A DNA stretch of 64,000 nt, taken from assembly GCF_019039055.1 (NCBI RefSeq), contig NZ_JAHOPB010000001.1:3632001-3696000 (forward strand), given 5' to 3'. A program made the translations under genes and the position numbers. Under the pieces are notes generated by a model. The model made no database searches and was not told where the DNA came from. It was given only the letters and a program-made list of their open reading frames with translations. Each line of letters starts with the position of its first letter. The stretch's first letter is position 1. This document shows, piece by piece, positions 1-9,241 of the stretch. This DNA is from Reyranella humidisoli. GTDB lineage: Bacteria; Pseudomonadota; Alphaproteobacteria; Reyranellales; Reyranellaceae.

Positions 1-661
1 AATATTTCAGGCCGCTGCGCTCGACGACGCGGCGCACCAGCGAATAGCCGTTGGAGTGGGGGCCGCTCGAGGCGATGCCGAGGACAACGTCGCCGGGCGC
101 GATGTCGCTGCGCGGCAGCAGCGCGTTGCGCTCGGCGGCGCCCACGGTAAAGCCGGCGAGATCGTAGTCGCCATCGACGTACATGCCCGGCATCTCGGCC
201 GTCTCGCCGCCAACCAGGGCGCAGCCTGCGCGCCGGCAACCTTCGGCGATGCCGGCCACCAGACGGCGGCCGACATCGACGTCGAGGCGGCCGCTGGCAT
301 AGTAGTCGAGGAAGAACAGCGGCTCGGCGCCCTGCACCACGATGTCGTTGACGCACATCGCGACGAGGTCAATGCCGACCGTGTCGGGGACGGCCGCCTC
401 GATCGCGACCTTGAGCTTGGTGCCAACGCCGTCGGTGCCGGAGACCAGGATCGGATCGGTGAATCCTGCCGCCTTGAGGTCGAACAGTCCGCCGAAGCCG
501 CCCAGTCCGCCCATCACGCCGGGCCGGTTGGTGCTCCTGGCCAGCGGCTTGATGTGCTCGACGAGGTCGTCGCCCGCATCGATGTCGACGCCGGCGTCCT
601 TGTAGGTGAGGGGGGGGCGATTGTGGCCAGGGGCGTCAGGCTTCAAGCCGGCTTCTTTCAT
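1..661 (-). CDS. purM: Phosphoribosylformylglycinamidine cyclo-ligase (AIR synthetase), N-terminal part
   Basis: PurM closes the imidazole ring to make 5-aminoimidazole ribonucleotide, using ATP, in cytoplasmic de novo purine synthesis. Translating the minus strand from the ATG at 661 gives 220 codons without a stop, running off the left edge. The visible part carries the family glycine-rich segment GTDGVGTK (residues about 75-82) and [11 protein letters not shown] (about 151-161), both PurM signatures of the ATP/phosphate-binding region. The usual length is near 350 residues, so roughly the last third lies outside. The run of G at 611-617 does not break the frame. It diverges from the DUF2066 gene at 707 across 45 bases, an arrangement typical of Alphaproteobacteria where hdaA lies nearby. 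Confidence 0.96.
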   Translation of the reverse strand, partial: MKEAGLKPDAPGHNRPPLTYKDAGVDIDAGDDLVEHIKPLARSTNRPGVMGGLGGFGGLFDLKAAGFTDPILVSGTDGVGTKLKVAIEAAVPDTVGIDLVAMCVNDIVVQGAEPLFFLDYYASGRLDVDVGRRLVAGIAEGCRRAGCALVGGETAEMPGMYVDGDYDLAGFTVGAAERNALLPRSDIAPGDVVLGIASSGPHSNGYSLVRRVVERSGLKY

Positions 662-706
662 GCTAGATAGGTCGCCGCGAACATAACTAAAAACCGGACC
701 CCCGCA

Positions 707-1783
707 ATGCCGATAGGCCGCGTCTTTTCCACGATTGCTGCCGCGCTCCTGGCGGTCCTCGCCGCCAATGTCGCCGTGGCGCAGTCTCCCGGAGGCACCG
801 GCTACGACGTCACGGGGGTCGATGTCGATGTCACCGGCGCGGACGCGGTGCAGGCCCGCGCGCAGGGTATTCGCGAGGCGCGGCGCAAGGCGCTGGGCCT
901 TCTCGTGAACCGCATGGTGTCGGCGGAAGATCGTGCGCGGCTGCCGCAGATTGACGATGCGCAGCTGGAGAACATGGTGCGCGGTGTCGAATTCGTGCGC
1001 GAGCGATCGGCGCCCAATCGCTACATCGCCACGCTCAACGTCGTTTTCGCGCCGGATGCGGTGAAGTCGTACCTGGGGGGCACCGGCGCGAGAATCGTCG
1101 AGACCGTGCCGCGGCCGGCCCTCGTGATTCCACTCTGGAAGGGGTCAGCGGGGGTCGAGCCGCTGAACGACCGCAATGCCTGGCGCGAGGCCTGGCAGCA
1201 ACTGGACAGTGCCGGCAGTGCCGTGCCGGTCACCCTGCTGCGGGGCGATCCGACCGATCAGGGCGTGCTCTCGGCGGAACAGGCCTATGTCGGCGACGTC
1301 TCGGCGCTGGCGCGGCTGAATGAGCGCTACCGCGCGCCGACGATCATCGTTGCCACGGTCGACGGCGACAAGGCCAGCGGCGGGCTCACGGTCGGCGGCA
1401 TGCGCTACGACACGCAGACCGGCGCCCGCACCGAGATTCCGCGCATTCCCGTCGCCAGCGCGTCCGACCTGCCGGCGGCCGTGAAGGCGATCCACGCGAA
1501 GGCCGACCAGGATTGGCGCAGCATCGGCACCGTGCGCCGCGATTCGCAGGACTCGCTCGACGTGGTGGTGCCGATCCGGGCGCTCGGCGACTGGGTTCAG
1601 GTGCGGCAGCGCCTCGGCGCCATCCCGGCCGTGAAGGCGGTGACGGTGAAGACGCTGGAATCCGATCGTGCCGACCTGAAGCTCGATTATTTCGGCACGA
1701 CCGAGGAGCTGCAACGCACGCTGGCGCAGGCGGGGCTGAGCCTTTCCCAGGAAGCGGGCCAGTGGCAGCTGCAGGCGCGCTAG
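707..1783 (+). CDS. DUF2066 domain-containing exported protein
   Basis: The product has 358 residues and a clear Sec signal peptide: after the start, a hydrophobic stretch rich in Ala, Val and Leu ends at AVAQS near residue 27. The rest is soluble, with conserved patches such as [17 protein letters not shown] that match the DUF2066 family, whose biochemical role is unknown. It is probably periplasmic. The start at 707 places the signal peptide at the N-terminus. It is the first gene of a plus-strand run with an AI-2E family permease and hdaA, and diverges from purM; this neighbourhood is widely conserved in Alphaproteobacteria. No catalytic motif is visible, so I assign no function. Confidence 0.88.
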   Translation: MPIGRVFSTIAAALLAVLAANVAVAQSPGGTGYDVTGVDVDVTGADAVQARAQGIREARRKALGLLVNRMVSAEDRARLPQIDDAQLENMVRGVEFVRERSAPNRYIATLNVVFAPDAVKSYLGGTGARIVETVPRPALVIPLWKGSAGVEPLNDRNAWREAWQQLDSAGSAVPVTLLRGDPTDQGVLSAEQAYVGDVSALARLNERYRAPTIIVATVDGDKASGGLTVGGMRYDTQTGARTEIPRIPVASASDLPAAVKAIHAKADQDWRSIGTVRRDSQDSLDVVVPIRALGDWVQVRQRLGAIPAVKAVTVKTLESDRADLKLDYFGTTEELQRTLAQAGLSLSQEAGQWQLQAR

Positions 1784-1806
1784 GCGCGGCCCGGGGAGTC
1801 TGATCG

Positions 1807-2889
1807 ATGGGGCAATCACCCGCGTTGGGGCGCTGGCTGTTCTGGTTCGTGGTGGCCGCCGTCGTGCTGCTGCTGTTGTGGCTGTTGAACGACATCCTGC
1901 TGCCGTTCGTCGTCGGCATGGTCGTGGCGTATTTCCTCGACCCCGTCGTGGTGCGGCTGGAGCGGGCGCGCCTGTCGCGCACCATGGCCACGTCGGTGGT
2001 CACGATCGTGGCCGTCCTCGCGGCCGTCGGGATCGTGATGGCGATCCTGCCGCCGCTGTTCGGTCAGATCCAGTCGCTGATCACCAGCGCCCCGGAATAC
2101 ATCGTGAAGGCGATGGGCCGCATCCAGCCGCTGCTCGAACCGCTGCGCAACCGTCTGGGCTTCGATCCGCCCAGCGTCCACGACCTGCAGGCGGAAGCGA
2201 CGCAGTGGGCGGGTAAGGGCCTCGCCTTCGCCGGCGGCCTCGTGGGCGCCGTGGCCGAGCGCGGTGTGGCGATCATCAACCTGCTCGGCCTGCTGTTCAT
2301 CACGCCGGTCGTGACGTTCTACCTGCTGCGCGACTGGGAGAAGCTGATGGCGGCGATCGACGGCACCCTGCCACTCGACCATGCCGACACGATCCGCAAG
2401 CTCGCGCGCGAATCGAACGCCGCGATCGCGGGCTACATGCGCGGCCAGGCGCTGGTCTGCCTCTCGCTGGGGACGTTCTACGCCATCGGCCTCACGCTGG
2501 TGGGATTGCAGTTCGGCCTGGTCATCGGCCTGATCGCCGGCGCGATCTCGTTCATTCCCTTCGTCGGCACGTTCGTGGGCGCGGTCATGGCGCTGGGCAT
2601 GGCGCTGGCGCAGTTTCCGCCCGAGTGGATGGGCGTCGTGAAGGTCGCGGTCGTGTTCCTGCTGGGACAGACGCTCGAAGGAAACTTCCTGTCGCCGAAG
2701 CTGGTCGGCGACCGCGTCGGTCTCCATCCGGTCTGGATAATGTTCGCGCTGCTGGCCGGCGGCTCGCTGTTCGGCTTCACCGGCGTGCTCATCGCGGTAC
2801 CGGTGGCGGCGGTGCTCGGCGTGATCGTGCGCCACTTCCTGGCGCGCTATCGCGAGAGCGATCTCTATCGCGGTAGCGCGAACGGGTGA
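1807..2889 (+). CDS. AI-2E family (PerM-like) transporter
   Basis: This 360-residue inner-membrane protein belongs to the AI-2E/PerM family (PF01594), whose members include the AI-2 exporter TqsA and Na+/H+ antiporters; the substrate here cannot be read from sequence. Hydrophobic segments lie near residues 10-60 and 65-90, and a cluster of segments spans about 150-340. The family-typical segment TFYLLRDWEKL is near residue 170, followed by an IPFVGTFVGA segment and the QTLEGNFLSPKLVG motif near residue 300. It follows the DUF2066 gene after 23 bases, and its stop overlaps the GTG of hdaA (GTGA), which points to translational coupling. Confidence 0.92.
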   Translation: MGQSPALGRWLFWFVVAAVVLLLLWLLNDILLPFVVGMVVAYFLDPVVVRLERARLSRTMATSVVTIVAVLAAVGIVMAILPPLFGQIQSLITSAPEYIVKAMGRIQPLLEPLRNRLGFDPPSVHDLQAEATQWAGKGLAFAGGLVGAVAERGVAIINLLGLLFITPVVTFYLLRDWEKLMAAIDGTLPLDHADTIRKLARESNAAIAGYMRGQALVCLSLGTFYAIGLTLVGLQFGLVIGLIAGAISFIPFVGTFVGAVMALGMALAQFPPEWMGVVKVAVVFLLGQTLEGNFLSPKLVGDRVGLHPVWIMFALLAGGSLFGFTGVLIAVPVAAVLGVIVRHFLARYRESDLYRGSANG

Positions 2890-3581
2890 GGCGGCCCTTG
2901 GCCAACCAGCTGATCCTGGACCTCGCGCTGCCCCCGCCGACCTATGCCCGGGAGGATTTCGTCGTGGCCGAGGGCAACCGCGAGGCGCTGGCCTGGATCG
3001 AGCGCTGGCCGGACTGGCCGGCGCCCGCTTTGTCGCTGAACGGCCCGTCCGGATGCGGCAAGACCCATCTGGGGCGCATCTGGGCGGCGCGCAGCCATGC
3101 GGTCGTGATGGACGGAAGCGACCTCGACGGGAAGAGCGTGGCCGACCTCACGGACCTCGCGGCCGCCTCGCCGGCGATCGTCATCGAACATGCCGAGCGA
3201 GCGCCCGAACGCGGGCTCTTCCATCTCTACAATCTCATACGCGAGCGCGGCGGCTTCCTGCTGCTCGTCTCGCCGGAGCCGCCGGCGCGCTGGTCGATCG
3301 CCCTGCCGGATCTCGCTTCCCGGCTGCGCGCGGCACCATCTGTCTCGGTCTCGCCGCCCGACGACGAACTGCTGGGCTCGATCATCCTGAAGCAGCTGGC
3401 GGACCGCCAATTGCACGCGGGCGCTGGCGTCGTGCAGTATCTCGTCTCGCACATGGAGCGTTCGGCCGAAGCGGCGCGCCACGTCGTCGCCGCGCTCGAC
3501 CGGCGGGCGCTGACGGAGCGGCGCGAGATCGATCGCCGGCTGGCGGCGGACGTGCTGGCGGATTTCGCCGGCGCGGCATGA
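2886..3581 (+). CDS. hdaA: HdaA, DnaA regulatory inactivator homologue
   Basis: The protein is 231 residues, a DnaA-like AAA+ domain without the DNA-binding domain, as in Hda/HdaA. With the beta clamp these proteins stimulate ATP hydrolysis on DnaA after initiation. The N-terminus NQLILDLALPP resembles the clamp-binding QL(S/D)L-type motif of Hda. Walker A GPSGCGKTH is at about 53-61. The usual Walker B acidic pair is replaced by IVIEHAE near 105, as is common in HdaA. The GTG start at 2886 overlaps the previous stop by four bases; a TTG at 2898 (LANQL) is an alternative. Position beside purM and the AI-2E gene is the classic alphaproteobacterial context for hdaA. Confidence 0.87.
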   Translation: MRRPLANQLILDLALPPPTYAREDFVVAEGNREALAWIERWPDWPAPALSLNGPSGCGKTHLGRIWAARSHAVVMDGSDLDGKSVADLTDLAAASPAIVIEHAERAPERGLFHLYNLIRERGGFLLLVSPEPPARWSIALPDLASRLRAAPSVSVSPPDDELLGSIILKQLADRQLHAGAGVVQYLVSHMERSAEAARHVVAALDRRALTERREIDRRLAADVLADFAGAA

Positions 3582-3595
3582 AGGGGAGGAAGGCG

Positions 3596-4057
3596 ATGAA
3601 GACGATTCTGGCGGCCCTGGCGCTCAGCCTCGCGGCCTCGACTGCGTCGGCGCAGCAGGGAAGCGTGATGGGAACGTGGCTCTCCGAGTCCGGTGTTGCC
3701 CAGATCAGGATTGCGCCCTGCCCGGACGCAGCCGCGGGGCCGATCTGCGGCTTCGTCGTGAACCTCATCAATCCCAAGGGCCCCGATGGCGCCGCGGTAA
3801 CGCCGGACGCCGCCACGGATTTCCGCAACGAGAATCCCTCATTGCGCACGCGCAAGGTGATCGGCATGCCGCTGATCTGGGGCTTCAAGAAAGCCGCCGA
3901 GCCCAACACGTTCGAGGACGGCAAGGTCTATAACGGCGAGGACGGCAAGACCTACAGCGCCAACATCAGCCTGCAGCCCGACGGGAAGCTGCGGTTGCGC
4001 GGGTTCGTCGGCACGCCGATGTTCGGCAAGACGCAACTCTGGACACGCGTGAATTAG
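3596..4057 (+). CDS. DUF2147 family exported protein
   Basis: This is a small secreted protein of 153 residues. A Sec signal peptide ends at AASTASAQQ near residue 19. The mature part has the DUF2147 pattern: GTWLSESGVAQIRI at the start, then a Cys pair (APCPDAAAGPICG), LIWGFKK, and a repeated DGKVYNGEDGKTY motif ending in TQLWTRV. Members are predicted beta-rich periplasmic proteins of unknown role. The start at 3596 is chosen because a strong Shine-Dalgarno (GGGGAGGAAGG, 3582-3592) precedes it; an in-frame ATG at 3578 overlaps the hdaA stop but would lack that site. Confidence 0.85.
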   Translation: MKTILAALALSLAASTASAQQGSVMGTWLSESGVAQIRIAPCPDAAAGPICGFVVNLINPKGPDGAAVTPDAATDFRNENPSLRTRKVIGMPLIWGFKKAAEPNTFEDGKVYNGEDGKTYSANISLQPDGKLRLRGFVGTPMFGKTQLWTRVN

Positions 4058-4072
4058 AAGAAGGAAACGCAA

Positions 4073-4852
4073 ATGGATATGGGCATCAAGGGCCGCAAGG
4101 CCATCGTCTGCGCGGCGAGCAAGGGACTGGGCCGAGGCTGCGCCGAAGCGCTGGCCGGCGAGGGCGTCGATCTCGTGATCAACGCGCGCACCAAGTCGGA
4201 GCTCGACGCGACGGCGGAGGAGATCCGCAAGAAGTACGGCGTGAAGGTCACGGCGGTCGCCGTCGACGTCACGACCGAGGACGGTCGCAAGCAAGTTCTG
4301 GCCGCGTGTCCCGAGCCCGACATCATCGTCAACAACGCGGGCGGCCCGCCGCCGGGCAACTTCCGCGACTGGAACCGCGAGGACTGGATCAAGGCGCTCG
4401 ACGCCAACATGCTGACGCCGATCGAGTTCATCAAGGCAAGCGTCGACGGCATGATGAAGCGCGGCTTCGGGCGCATCGTGAACATCACCTCGAGCTCGGT
4501 GAAGGCGCCGATCGACATCCTGGGCCTGAGCAACGGGGCGCGATCGGGCCTGACCGGCTTCGTGGCCGGCGTCGCGCGCACCACGATCCGTCACGGCGTC
4601 ACGATCAACGGCCTGCTGCCGGGCCCGTTCGACACCGACCGCCTGCGCGGCACGACCAAGGCCCGCGCGGCGAAGGCCGGCCGCAGCTTCGACGAAGAAT
4701 ATGCGGCGAGCGCCAAGGCGCATCCGGCCGGCCGCTTCGGCACGGCCGAGGAGTTCGGCATGATGTGCGCGTTCCTGTGCAGCGTGCATGCCGGTTACAT
4801 GACCGGCCAGAACATCCTGATGGACGGCGGCCAGTACCCCGGCACCTACTGA
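4073..4852 (+). CDS. SDR family oxidoreductase with altered catalytic motif (3-oxoacyl-ACP reductase-like)
   Basis: The 259-residue product has a Rossmann fold of the short-chain dehydrogenase type. The dinucleotide-binding loop is CAASKGLGRG (13-22) instead of the canonical TGxxxGxG. NNAGGPPPG (87-95) is the NNAG motif, and NITSSSVKAP (about 138-146) carries the catalytic-Ser region. Where YxxxK should be, the sequence reads GLSNGARSGL (151-160), with neither Tyr nor Lys. This matches the BKR-like SDR subgroup known for an imperfect tetrad. The substrate is unknown and activity may be altered. An AAGGAAAC ribosome site precedes the ATG at 4073. It lies 15 bases after the DUF2147 gene, perhaps in the same transcript. 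Confidence 0.88.
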   Translation: MDMGIKGRKAIVCAASKGLGRGCAEALAGEGVDLVINARTKSELDATAEEIRKKYGVKVTAVAVDVTTEDGRKQVLAACPEPDIIVNNAGGPPPGNFRDWNREDWIKALDANMLTPIEFIKASVDGMMKRGFGRIVNITSSSVKAPIDILGLSNGARSGLTGFVAGVARTTIRHGVTINGLLPGPFDTDRLRGTTKARAAKAGRSFDEEYAASAKAHPAGRFGTAEEFGMMCAFLCSVHAGYMTGQNILMDGGQYPGTY

Positions 4853-4856
4853 CGTC

Positions 4857-5390
4857 TCAGCGCGAATCGACGTCGCGCGGGCGAACGAAAGCCAGGAGTT
4901 TGCAGACTCCTGGAGCGAGATCGCTCCAGGGGCCGGGCGCGGGGCGGAGTACGGCGAGCGAGCCGGTCGGGTACTTGTCCCTCAGCCGGGCCAGCGCCTC
5001 TTCGGGCCCGCGCGCGGCGAGGGCGGCCGCGATCTGCCCGATGCCGTCATTGTGGCCGATCAGCAGGACGGTGCAGACTTCCTCGGACAGGGCCTGCAGC
5101 CGCTCCAGCAGCTCTTCTTCCGACGCCAGGTAGAGGCCTTTCTCGAGCGAGATGGGCGGCGTGGGACTGCCCAGTACGCCGACCAGCGGCGCCAGCGTCT
5201 GCCGCGTGCGCATGGCCGTGGAACACAGGATCAGGTCGGGCCGCGGGGCATGGCTGGCGACATGATCCGCCATCGTCTGGGCGGCCTGCTCGCCGCGGCG
5301 GTTGAGGGGCCGGTCGTGATCGGTCAGGCGCGGGCTGTCCCAGGCCGATTTTGCATGCCGCAGGAGGAGAATGGTCTTGCGCATGGTCAT
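4857..5390 (-). CDS. Histidine phosphatase family protein (SixA-like)
   Basis: This is a 177-residue member of the histidine phosphatase superfamily. The phosphate-binding RHG motif appears as LLLRHAKSAWDSP near the N-terminus, the form typical of SixA-type phosphohistidine phosphatases. The second catalytic His is in LLIGHNDGI near residue 114. Family enzymes remove phosphate from phosphohistidine or small phospho-compounds; the real substrate is not known. The start could be 5390 (MTMRKT) or the second ATG at 5384. The gene converges on the SDR gene with only four bases between stops and diverges from ppk1, so it may share a control region with polyphosphate metabolism. Confidence 0.86.
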   Translation of the reverse strand: MTMRKTILLLRHAKSAWDSPRLTDHDRPLNRRGEQAAQTMADHVASHAPRPDLILCSTAMRTRQTLAPLVGVLGSPTPPISLEKGLYLASEEELLERLQALSEEVCTVLLIGHNDGIGQIAAALAARGPEEALARLRDKYPTGSLAVLRPAPGPWSDLAPGVCKLLAFVRPRDVDSR

Positions 5391-5501
5391 GTCGTTAAAT
5401 CCATTTGGAACAATGGCTTAGTTAATTGCCATGACACCGCTATGTAGAGACGCTACCGTTCCTGTGCATAATTTCAGGGAGAGTGCCCCTCAGGGGTCCA
5501 C

Positions 5502-7661
5502 ATGGACGCGCTCAACTCCGCCGATCCGGCTTCGCTCGAAATAACATCCGACAGTCCCCGGCGCTTCATCAATCGCGAGCTGTCGTGGCTGGCGTTCAAT
5601 ACGCGGGTCCTCGAGGAGGCGACCAACAAGCGCCACCCACTGCTGGAACGCGTGCGGTTCCTCTCGATCTCGGCGGCCAATCTCGACGAATTCTACATGG
5701 TTCGCGTGGCCGGCCTGGTCGACATGCTGCAGACCCGCTCGACCCTTCTGAGCGATGACGGGCTGACGCCGGCCGAGCAGCTCTCGGCAATCCGCGACCG
5801 CGCCTCGGCCCTGATGGCGCAACAGCAGGACGTCTGGGCCGCCCTCCAGGGGGACCTGCGCGAGGCGGGCATCGCGGTGCTCGATTCGGGCGAACTCACC
5901 GAGGCGGAGCGGACCTGGCTCGATGCCTACTTCATCGACCAGGTCTTCCCGATCCTGACGCCGCTTGCGATCGATCCGGCGCATCCGTTTCCGTTCATTC
6001 CCAATGGCGGCTTCTCGGCCATCCTGAAGCTGCAGCGGCGCGACGACCGGCGTCCCCTGATGGCGCTGCTGCCGCTGCCGCCGCAGGTCGACCGCTTCGT
6101 GCGCTTGCCGGGCAGCGACATCCGCTTCCTGCCGCTGGAAGACCTGATCGACATCTACCTGCCGCGCCTTTTCCCGGGCTACGAGGTGATCGAGCGCGCC
6201 TTCTTCCGCCTGATCCGCGACAGCGACGTCGAGATCAACGAGGAGGCCGAGGATCTCGTCCTGCTCTACGAGAGCGCGCTGAAGCGCCGCCGGCGCGGCG
6301 ACCTGATCTCGATCTCGGTCAACAGCGCCATGCCGGCCGAGCTGCGCGACTTCCTGTTCGATCAGCTCGAAGTGCCGGCGCAGACGCAGAACGTCCACGT
6401 CTTCCATCTCGACCGCATGCTGAACATCGTCGATGTGAAGGCCGTGATCATCGACGACCGGGCCGACCTGAAGTTCGAGCCCTACAATGCACGCTTCCCC
6501 GAGCGCATCCGCGACTTCGGCGGCGATTGCTTCGCCGCCATCCGTGCCAAGGACATCGTCGTCCATCATCCCTACGAGAGCTTCGACGTCGTGGTGCAGT
6601 TCCTGCGCCAGGCGGCGCGCGATCCGGCCGTCGTGGCGATCAAGCAGACGCTCTATCGCACCAGCGCAGACTCCCCGATCGTGAAGGAACTGATCGCGGC
6701 GGCGGAAGCAGGGAAGACCGTGTCGGCGCTGGTCGAACTGAAGGCGCGCTTCGACGAGGAAGCCAACATCCGCTGGGCACGCGACCTCGAACGCGCGGGC
6801 GTGCAGGTGGTCTATGGATTCATCGACCTGAAGACGCACGCCAAGGTCTCGATGGTCGTGCGCCGCGAGGCGAATTCGATCCGCACCTACGTACATTTCG
6901 GCACCGGCAACTATCACCCGATCACCGCGCGAATCTACACCGACCTGTCGTTCTTCACCTGCGATCCGGCGATGTGCCGGGACGCGGCTCGCCTGTTCAA
7001 CTACATGACCGGCTATGCGCGGCCCGAGCAGATGGAGAAGATCGCCTTCGCGCCGGTGACACTGCGGCCAACTCTTTACGAACTGATCGATGCCGAGATC
7101 GCCAATGCCCGCGCGGGAAAGCCGGCTGCAATCTGGGCCAAGCTCAACTCGCTGGTCGATGGCGCGTTGATCGACCGTCTCTACGCGGCGTCATGCGCCG
7201 GCGTGCAGATCGACCTCGTCATACGCGGCATCTGCTGCCTGAGGCCGGGCGTGCCAGGGCTCAGCGAGCATATCCGGGTCAAGAGCATGGTCGGGCGCTT
7301 CCTGGAGCATGCGCGCATCATCTGCTTCGGCAACGGCAAGTCGCTGCCGTCTCTCCAGGCCAAGGTCTTCCTGTCCTCGGCCGACTGGATGCCGCGCAAT
7401 CTTGACCGTCGCGTCGAACTCCTCTGCCCGGTGGAGAACCAGACGGTCCACGAGCAGGTCCTCGACCAGATCATGGTCGCAAACCTGAAGGACGACGGTC
7501 AAAGCTGGCTTATGTCACCGGACGGTAACTATCACCGGCCGCAGACCGGCAAGGAACCGTTCATCGCCCATCACTACTTCATGACGAACCCGTCGCTCTC
7601 CGGGCGTGGTAGCGCGTTGAAGCTGAGCGGCGCGGTGCCGCGGCTGGTGTTGAGCTCCTGA
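5502..7661 (+). CDS. ppk1: Polyphosphate kinase 1
   Basis: PPK1 reversibly polymerises the gamma phosphate of ATP into polyphosphate at the membrane or cytoplasm. The 719-residue length fits the family (about 690-740). Conserved landmarks are the N-terminal [19 protein letters not shown] segment, the [16 protein letters not shown] block, and [14 protein letters not shown]. The phosphorylated His equivalent to E. coli H435 appears as [10 protein letters not shown] (H465), and the second His (E. coli H592) as GRFLEHARI (H603). The next gene is ppx, 73 bases downstream in the same direction. A short GC palindrome (CCCCTCAGGGG, 5486-5496) lies between a weak ribosome site and the start, and could form a small hairpin. 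Confidence 0.97.
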   Translation: MDALNSADPASLEITSDSPRRFINRELSWLAFNTRVLEEATNKRHPLLERVRFLSISAANLDEFYMVRVAGLVDMLQTRSTLLSDDGLTPAEQLSAIRDRASALMAQQQDVWAALQGDLREAGIAVLDSGELTEAERTWLDAYFIDQVFPILTPLAIDPAHPFPFIPNGGFSAILKLQRRDDRRPLMALLPLPPQVDRFVRLPGSDIRFLPLEDLIDIYLPRLFPGYEVIERAFFRLIRDSDVEINEEAEDLVLLYESALKRRRRGDLISISVNSAMPAELRDFLFDQLEVPAQTQNVHVFHLDRMLNIVDVKAVIIDDRADLKFEPYNARFPERIRDFGGDCFAAIRAKDIVVHHPYESFDVVVQFLRQAARDPAVVAIKQTLYRTSADSPIVKELIAAAEAGKTVSALVELKARFDEEANIRWARDLERAGVQVVYGFIDLKTHAKVSMVVRREANSIRTYVHFGTGNYHPITARIYTDLSFFTCDPAMCRDAARLFNYMTGYARPEQMEKIAFAPVTLRPTLYELIDAEIANARAGKPAAIWAKLNSLVDGALIDRLYAASCAGVQIDLVIRGICCLRPGVPGLSEHIRVKSMVGRFLEHARIICFGNGKSLPSLQAKVFLSSADWMPRNLDRRVELLCPVENQTVHEQVLDQIMVANLKDDGQSWLMSPDGNYHRPQTGKEPFIAHHYFMTNPSLSGRGSALKLSGAVPRLVLSS

Positions 7662-7734
7662 GCCGGGCAGCGGCGTCGGGTCGCGCCCATTTCGGCGCTG
7701 TAATCCTTCGCGGTTTCGGCTAGACGGGGCGCGC

Positions 7735-9240
7735 ATGGACGGCCATCCGATCGCAGGCGCCTCCGCCGCGCACAGCCCCCACGAAAAGGGCCGCGTCGGC
7801 ATCATCGACGTCGGCTCGAATTCGATCCGTCTGGTCGTCTACGAGCGTGCAAGCCGCGCGCCGTTGCCGGTCTTCAACGAGAAGGTCCTGTGCGGCCTCG
7901 CACGCGGCCTCGATGCTACCGGGCGCCTCAACCCCGAAGGGGTGGAGATGGCGCTGGCGAACATCGACCGCTTCGTCACGCTCGCCCACAACATGAAGGT
8001 GACGTCGCTCGACCTGCTGGCGACGGCCGCGGTGCGCGACGCCGCAGACGGTGCGGACTTCATGCGCCAGCTCGCCAGCCGGCCCGGGATCGTCGCGCAT
8101 ACCGTGAGCGGGCAGGACGAGGCCCGCTACTCGGGTTACGGCGTGATCTGCGGCATTCCCGACGCCGACGGCGTCATGGGGGATCTGGGTGGCGGCAGCC
8201 TCGAACTCGTGTCGATGTCCAACGGGCATCTCGGCGCGTCGAGCACGCTGCCCGTCGGCCCGCTGCGGCTCATGTCGTCGGGGAAGGGCGATCCGCGCAA
8301 GATCGTGACCGACGCGATCGACGACGTGCGCTGGCTCCGCGAGGAGCAGGGCAAGGTGTTCTACGCCGTGGGGGGCGCCTGGCGATCCTTCGCCCGCCTG
8401 CACATGGAGCAGGCGGGCTATCCGCTGCACATCATCCACCAGTACGAGATCTCGGCGGAGGAGGCGCGGGCGGTGGCGCGGCTCATTGCCGTGCAGAGCG
8501 CCAAGTCGCTGGAGAAGATGCCGGGCGTGTCGCGCCGCCGTGTCGATACGTTGCCGCTCGCCTGCCTGGCGCTCGACAAGCTGCTGGTCGCGCTGAAGCC
8601 TCGGAGTGTCGTTTTCTCCGCGTTCGGACTGCGCGAGGGCTTCTATTATTCGCGGCTGAGCGAGACGGAGCGGGCGGCCCATCCGCTGATCGCCTTTGCC
8701 GAGGAGCAGGGCGTCGGCTGGCGTCGCTTCGACCTGTCGCCGCAGGAAATCTTCGACTGGCTGACCCCGGCCTTCGTCGACGAAACCGACGGCGACCGTG
8801 TGCTGCGCACCGCGGCCTGTCACCTGAGCGACATCTCCTGGGACGATCATCCGGACTATCGCGCCGATCAGGCCTATTTCCGCGTATTGCACCTGCCGGC
8901 GCCTGGCATGAGCCATCGCGAGCGGGCGATCCTCGCGATGGCGCTCACCTATCGCTACAAGAGCGACCTCAAGGCAGCGATGATCGACACCGCGCTGCGC
9001 CTGACCGACAGCAGGGCGCGCAGCTATGCCCGGCGCCTCGGCGCCTGCCTGCGGCTCGCCTACAATCTGAGCGGCGGTGCGCCCGGCCTGTTGCCCCAAC
9101 TCCAGCTTCGCCGCACCGACCGGGAGTTGCGGCTGCTCGTACCGGCGACCCTGAAGAGAAGCCTGGGCGACGTCACGGCCCGCCGCCTCGAGACCGCGGC
9201 GCAGGCCTTCGACCTCAAGCCGATGATCGTTTCCGCCTAG
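7735..9240 (+). CDS. ppx: Exopolyphosphatase / Ppx-GppA family phosphatase
   Basis: The protein has 501 residues and an actin/hexokinase-like ATPase fold. The N-terminal phosphate loop is IIDVGSNSIRLVVYE (about 23-37) and the second glycine-rich loop is GDLGGGSLELV (about 145-155). FYAVGGAWRSFARLH and VFSAFGLREGFYYSRL are further Ppx/GppA blocks. It releases terminal phosphate from polyphosphate, and family members may also hydrolyse pppGpp; pairing with ppk1 favours polyphosphate. The C-terminal half contains an HD-like helical region (residues about 320-500), as in long Ppx proteins. The gene ends one base before the convergent rnd gene. Confidence 0.94.
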   Translation: MDGHPIAGASAAHSPHEKGRVGIIDVGSNSIRLVVYERASRAPLPVFNEKVLCGLARGLDATGRLNPEGVEMALANIDRFVTLAHNMKVTSLDLLATAAVRDAADGADFMRQLASRPGIVAHTVSGQDEARYSGYGVICGIPDADGVMGDLGGGSLELVSMSNGHLGASSTLPVGPLRLMSSGKGDPRKIVTDAIDDVRWLREEQGKVFYAVGGAWRSFARLHMEQAGYPLHIIHQYEISAEEARAVARLIAVQSAKSLEKMPGVSRRRVDTLPLACLALDKLLVALKPRSVVFSAFGLREGFYYSRLSETERAAHPLIAFAEEQGVGWRRFDLSPQEIFDWLTPAFVDETDGDRVLRTAACHLSDISWDDHPDYRADQAYFRVLHLPAPGMSHRERAILAMALTYRYKSDLKAAMIDTALRLTDSRARSYARRLGACLRLAYNLSGGAPGLLPQLQLRRTDRELRLLVPATLKRSLGDVTARRLETAAQAFDLKPMIVSA

Positions 9241-9241
9241 G

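Noticed and set aside
609..617. Poly-G run in purM as a possible frameshift
   Set aside because: Translation through the run stays in frame and joins the normal PurM N-terminus to the GTDGVGTK motif.
5391..5501. Pho box upstream of ppk1
   Set aside because: Only single half-site-like TGTCA matches are present, with no 11-base tandem arrangement.
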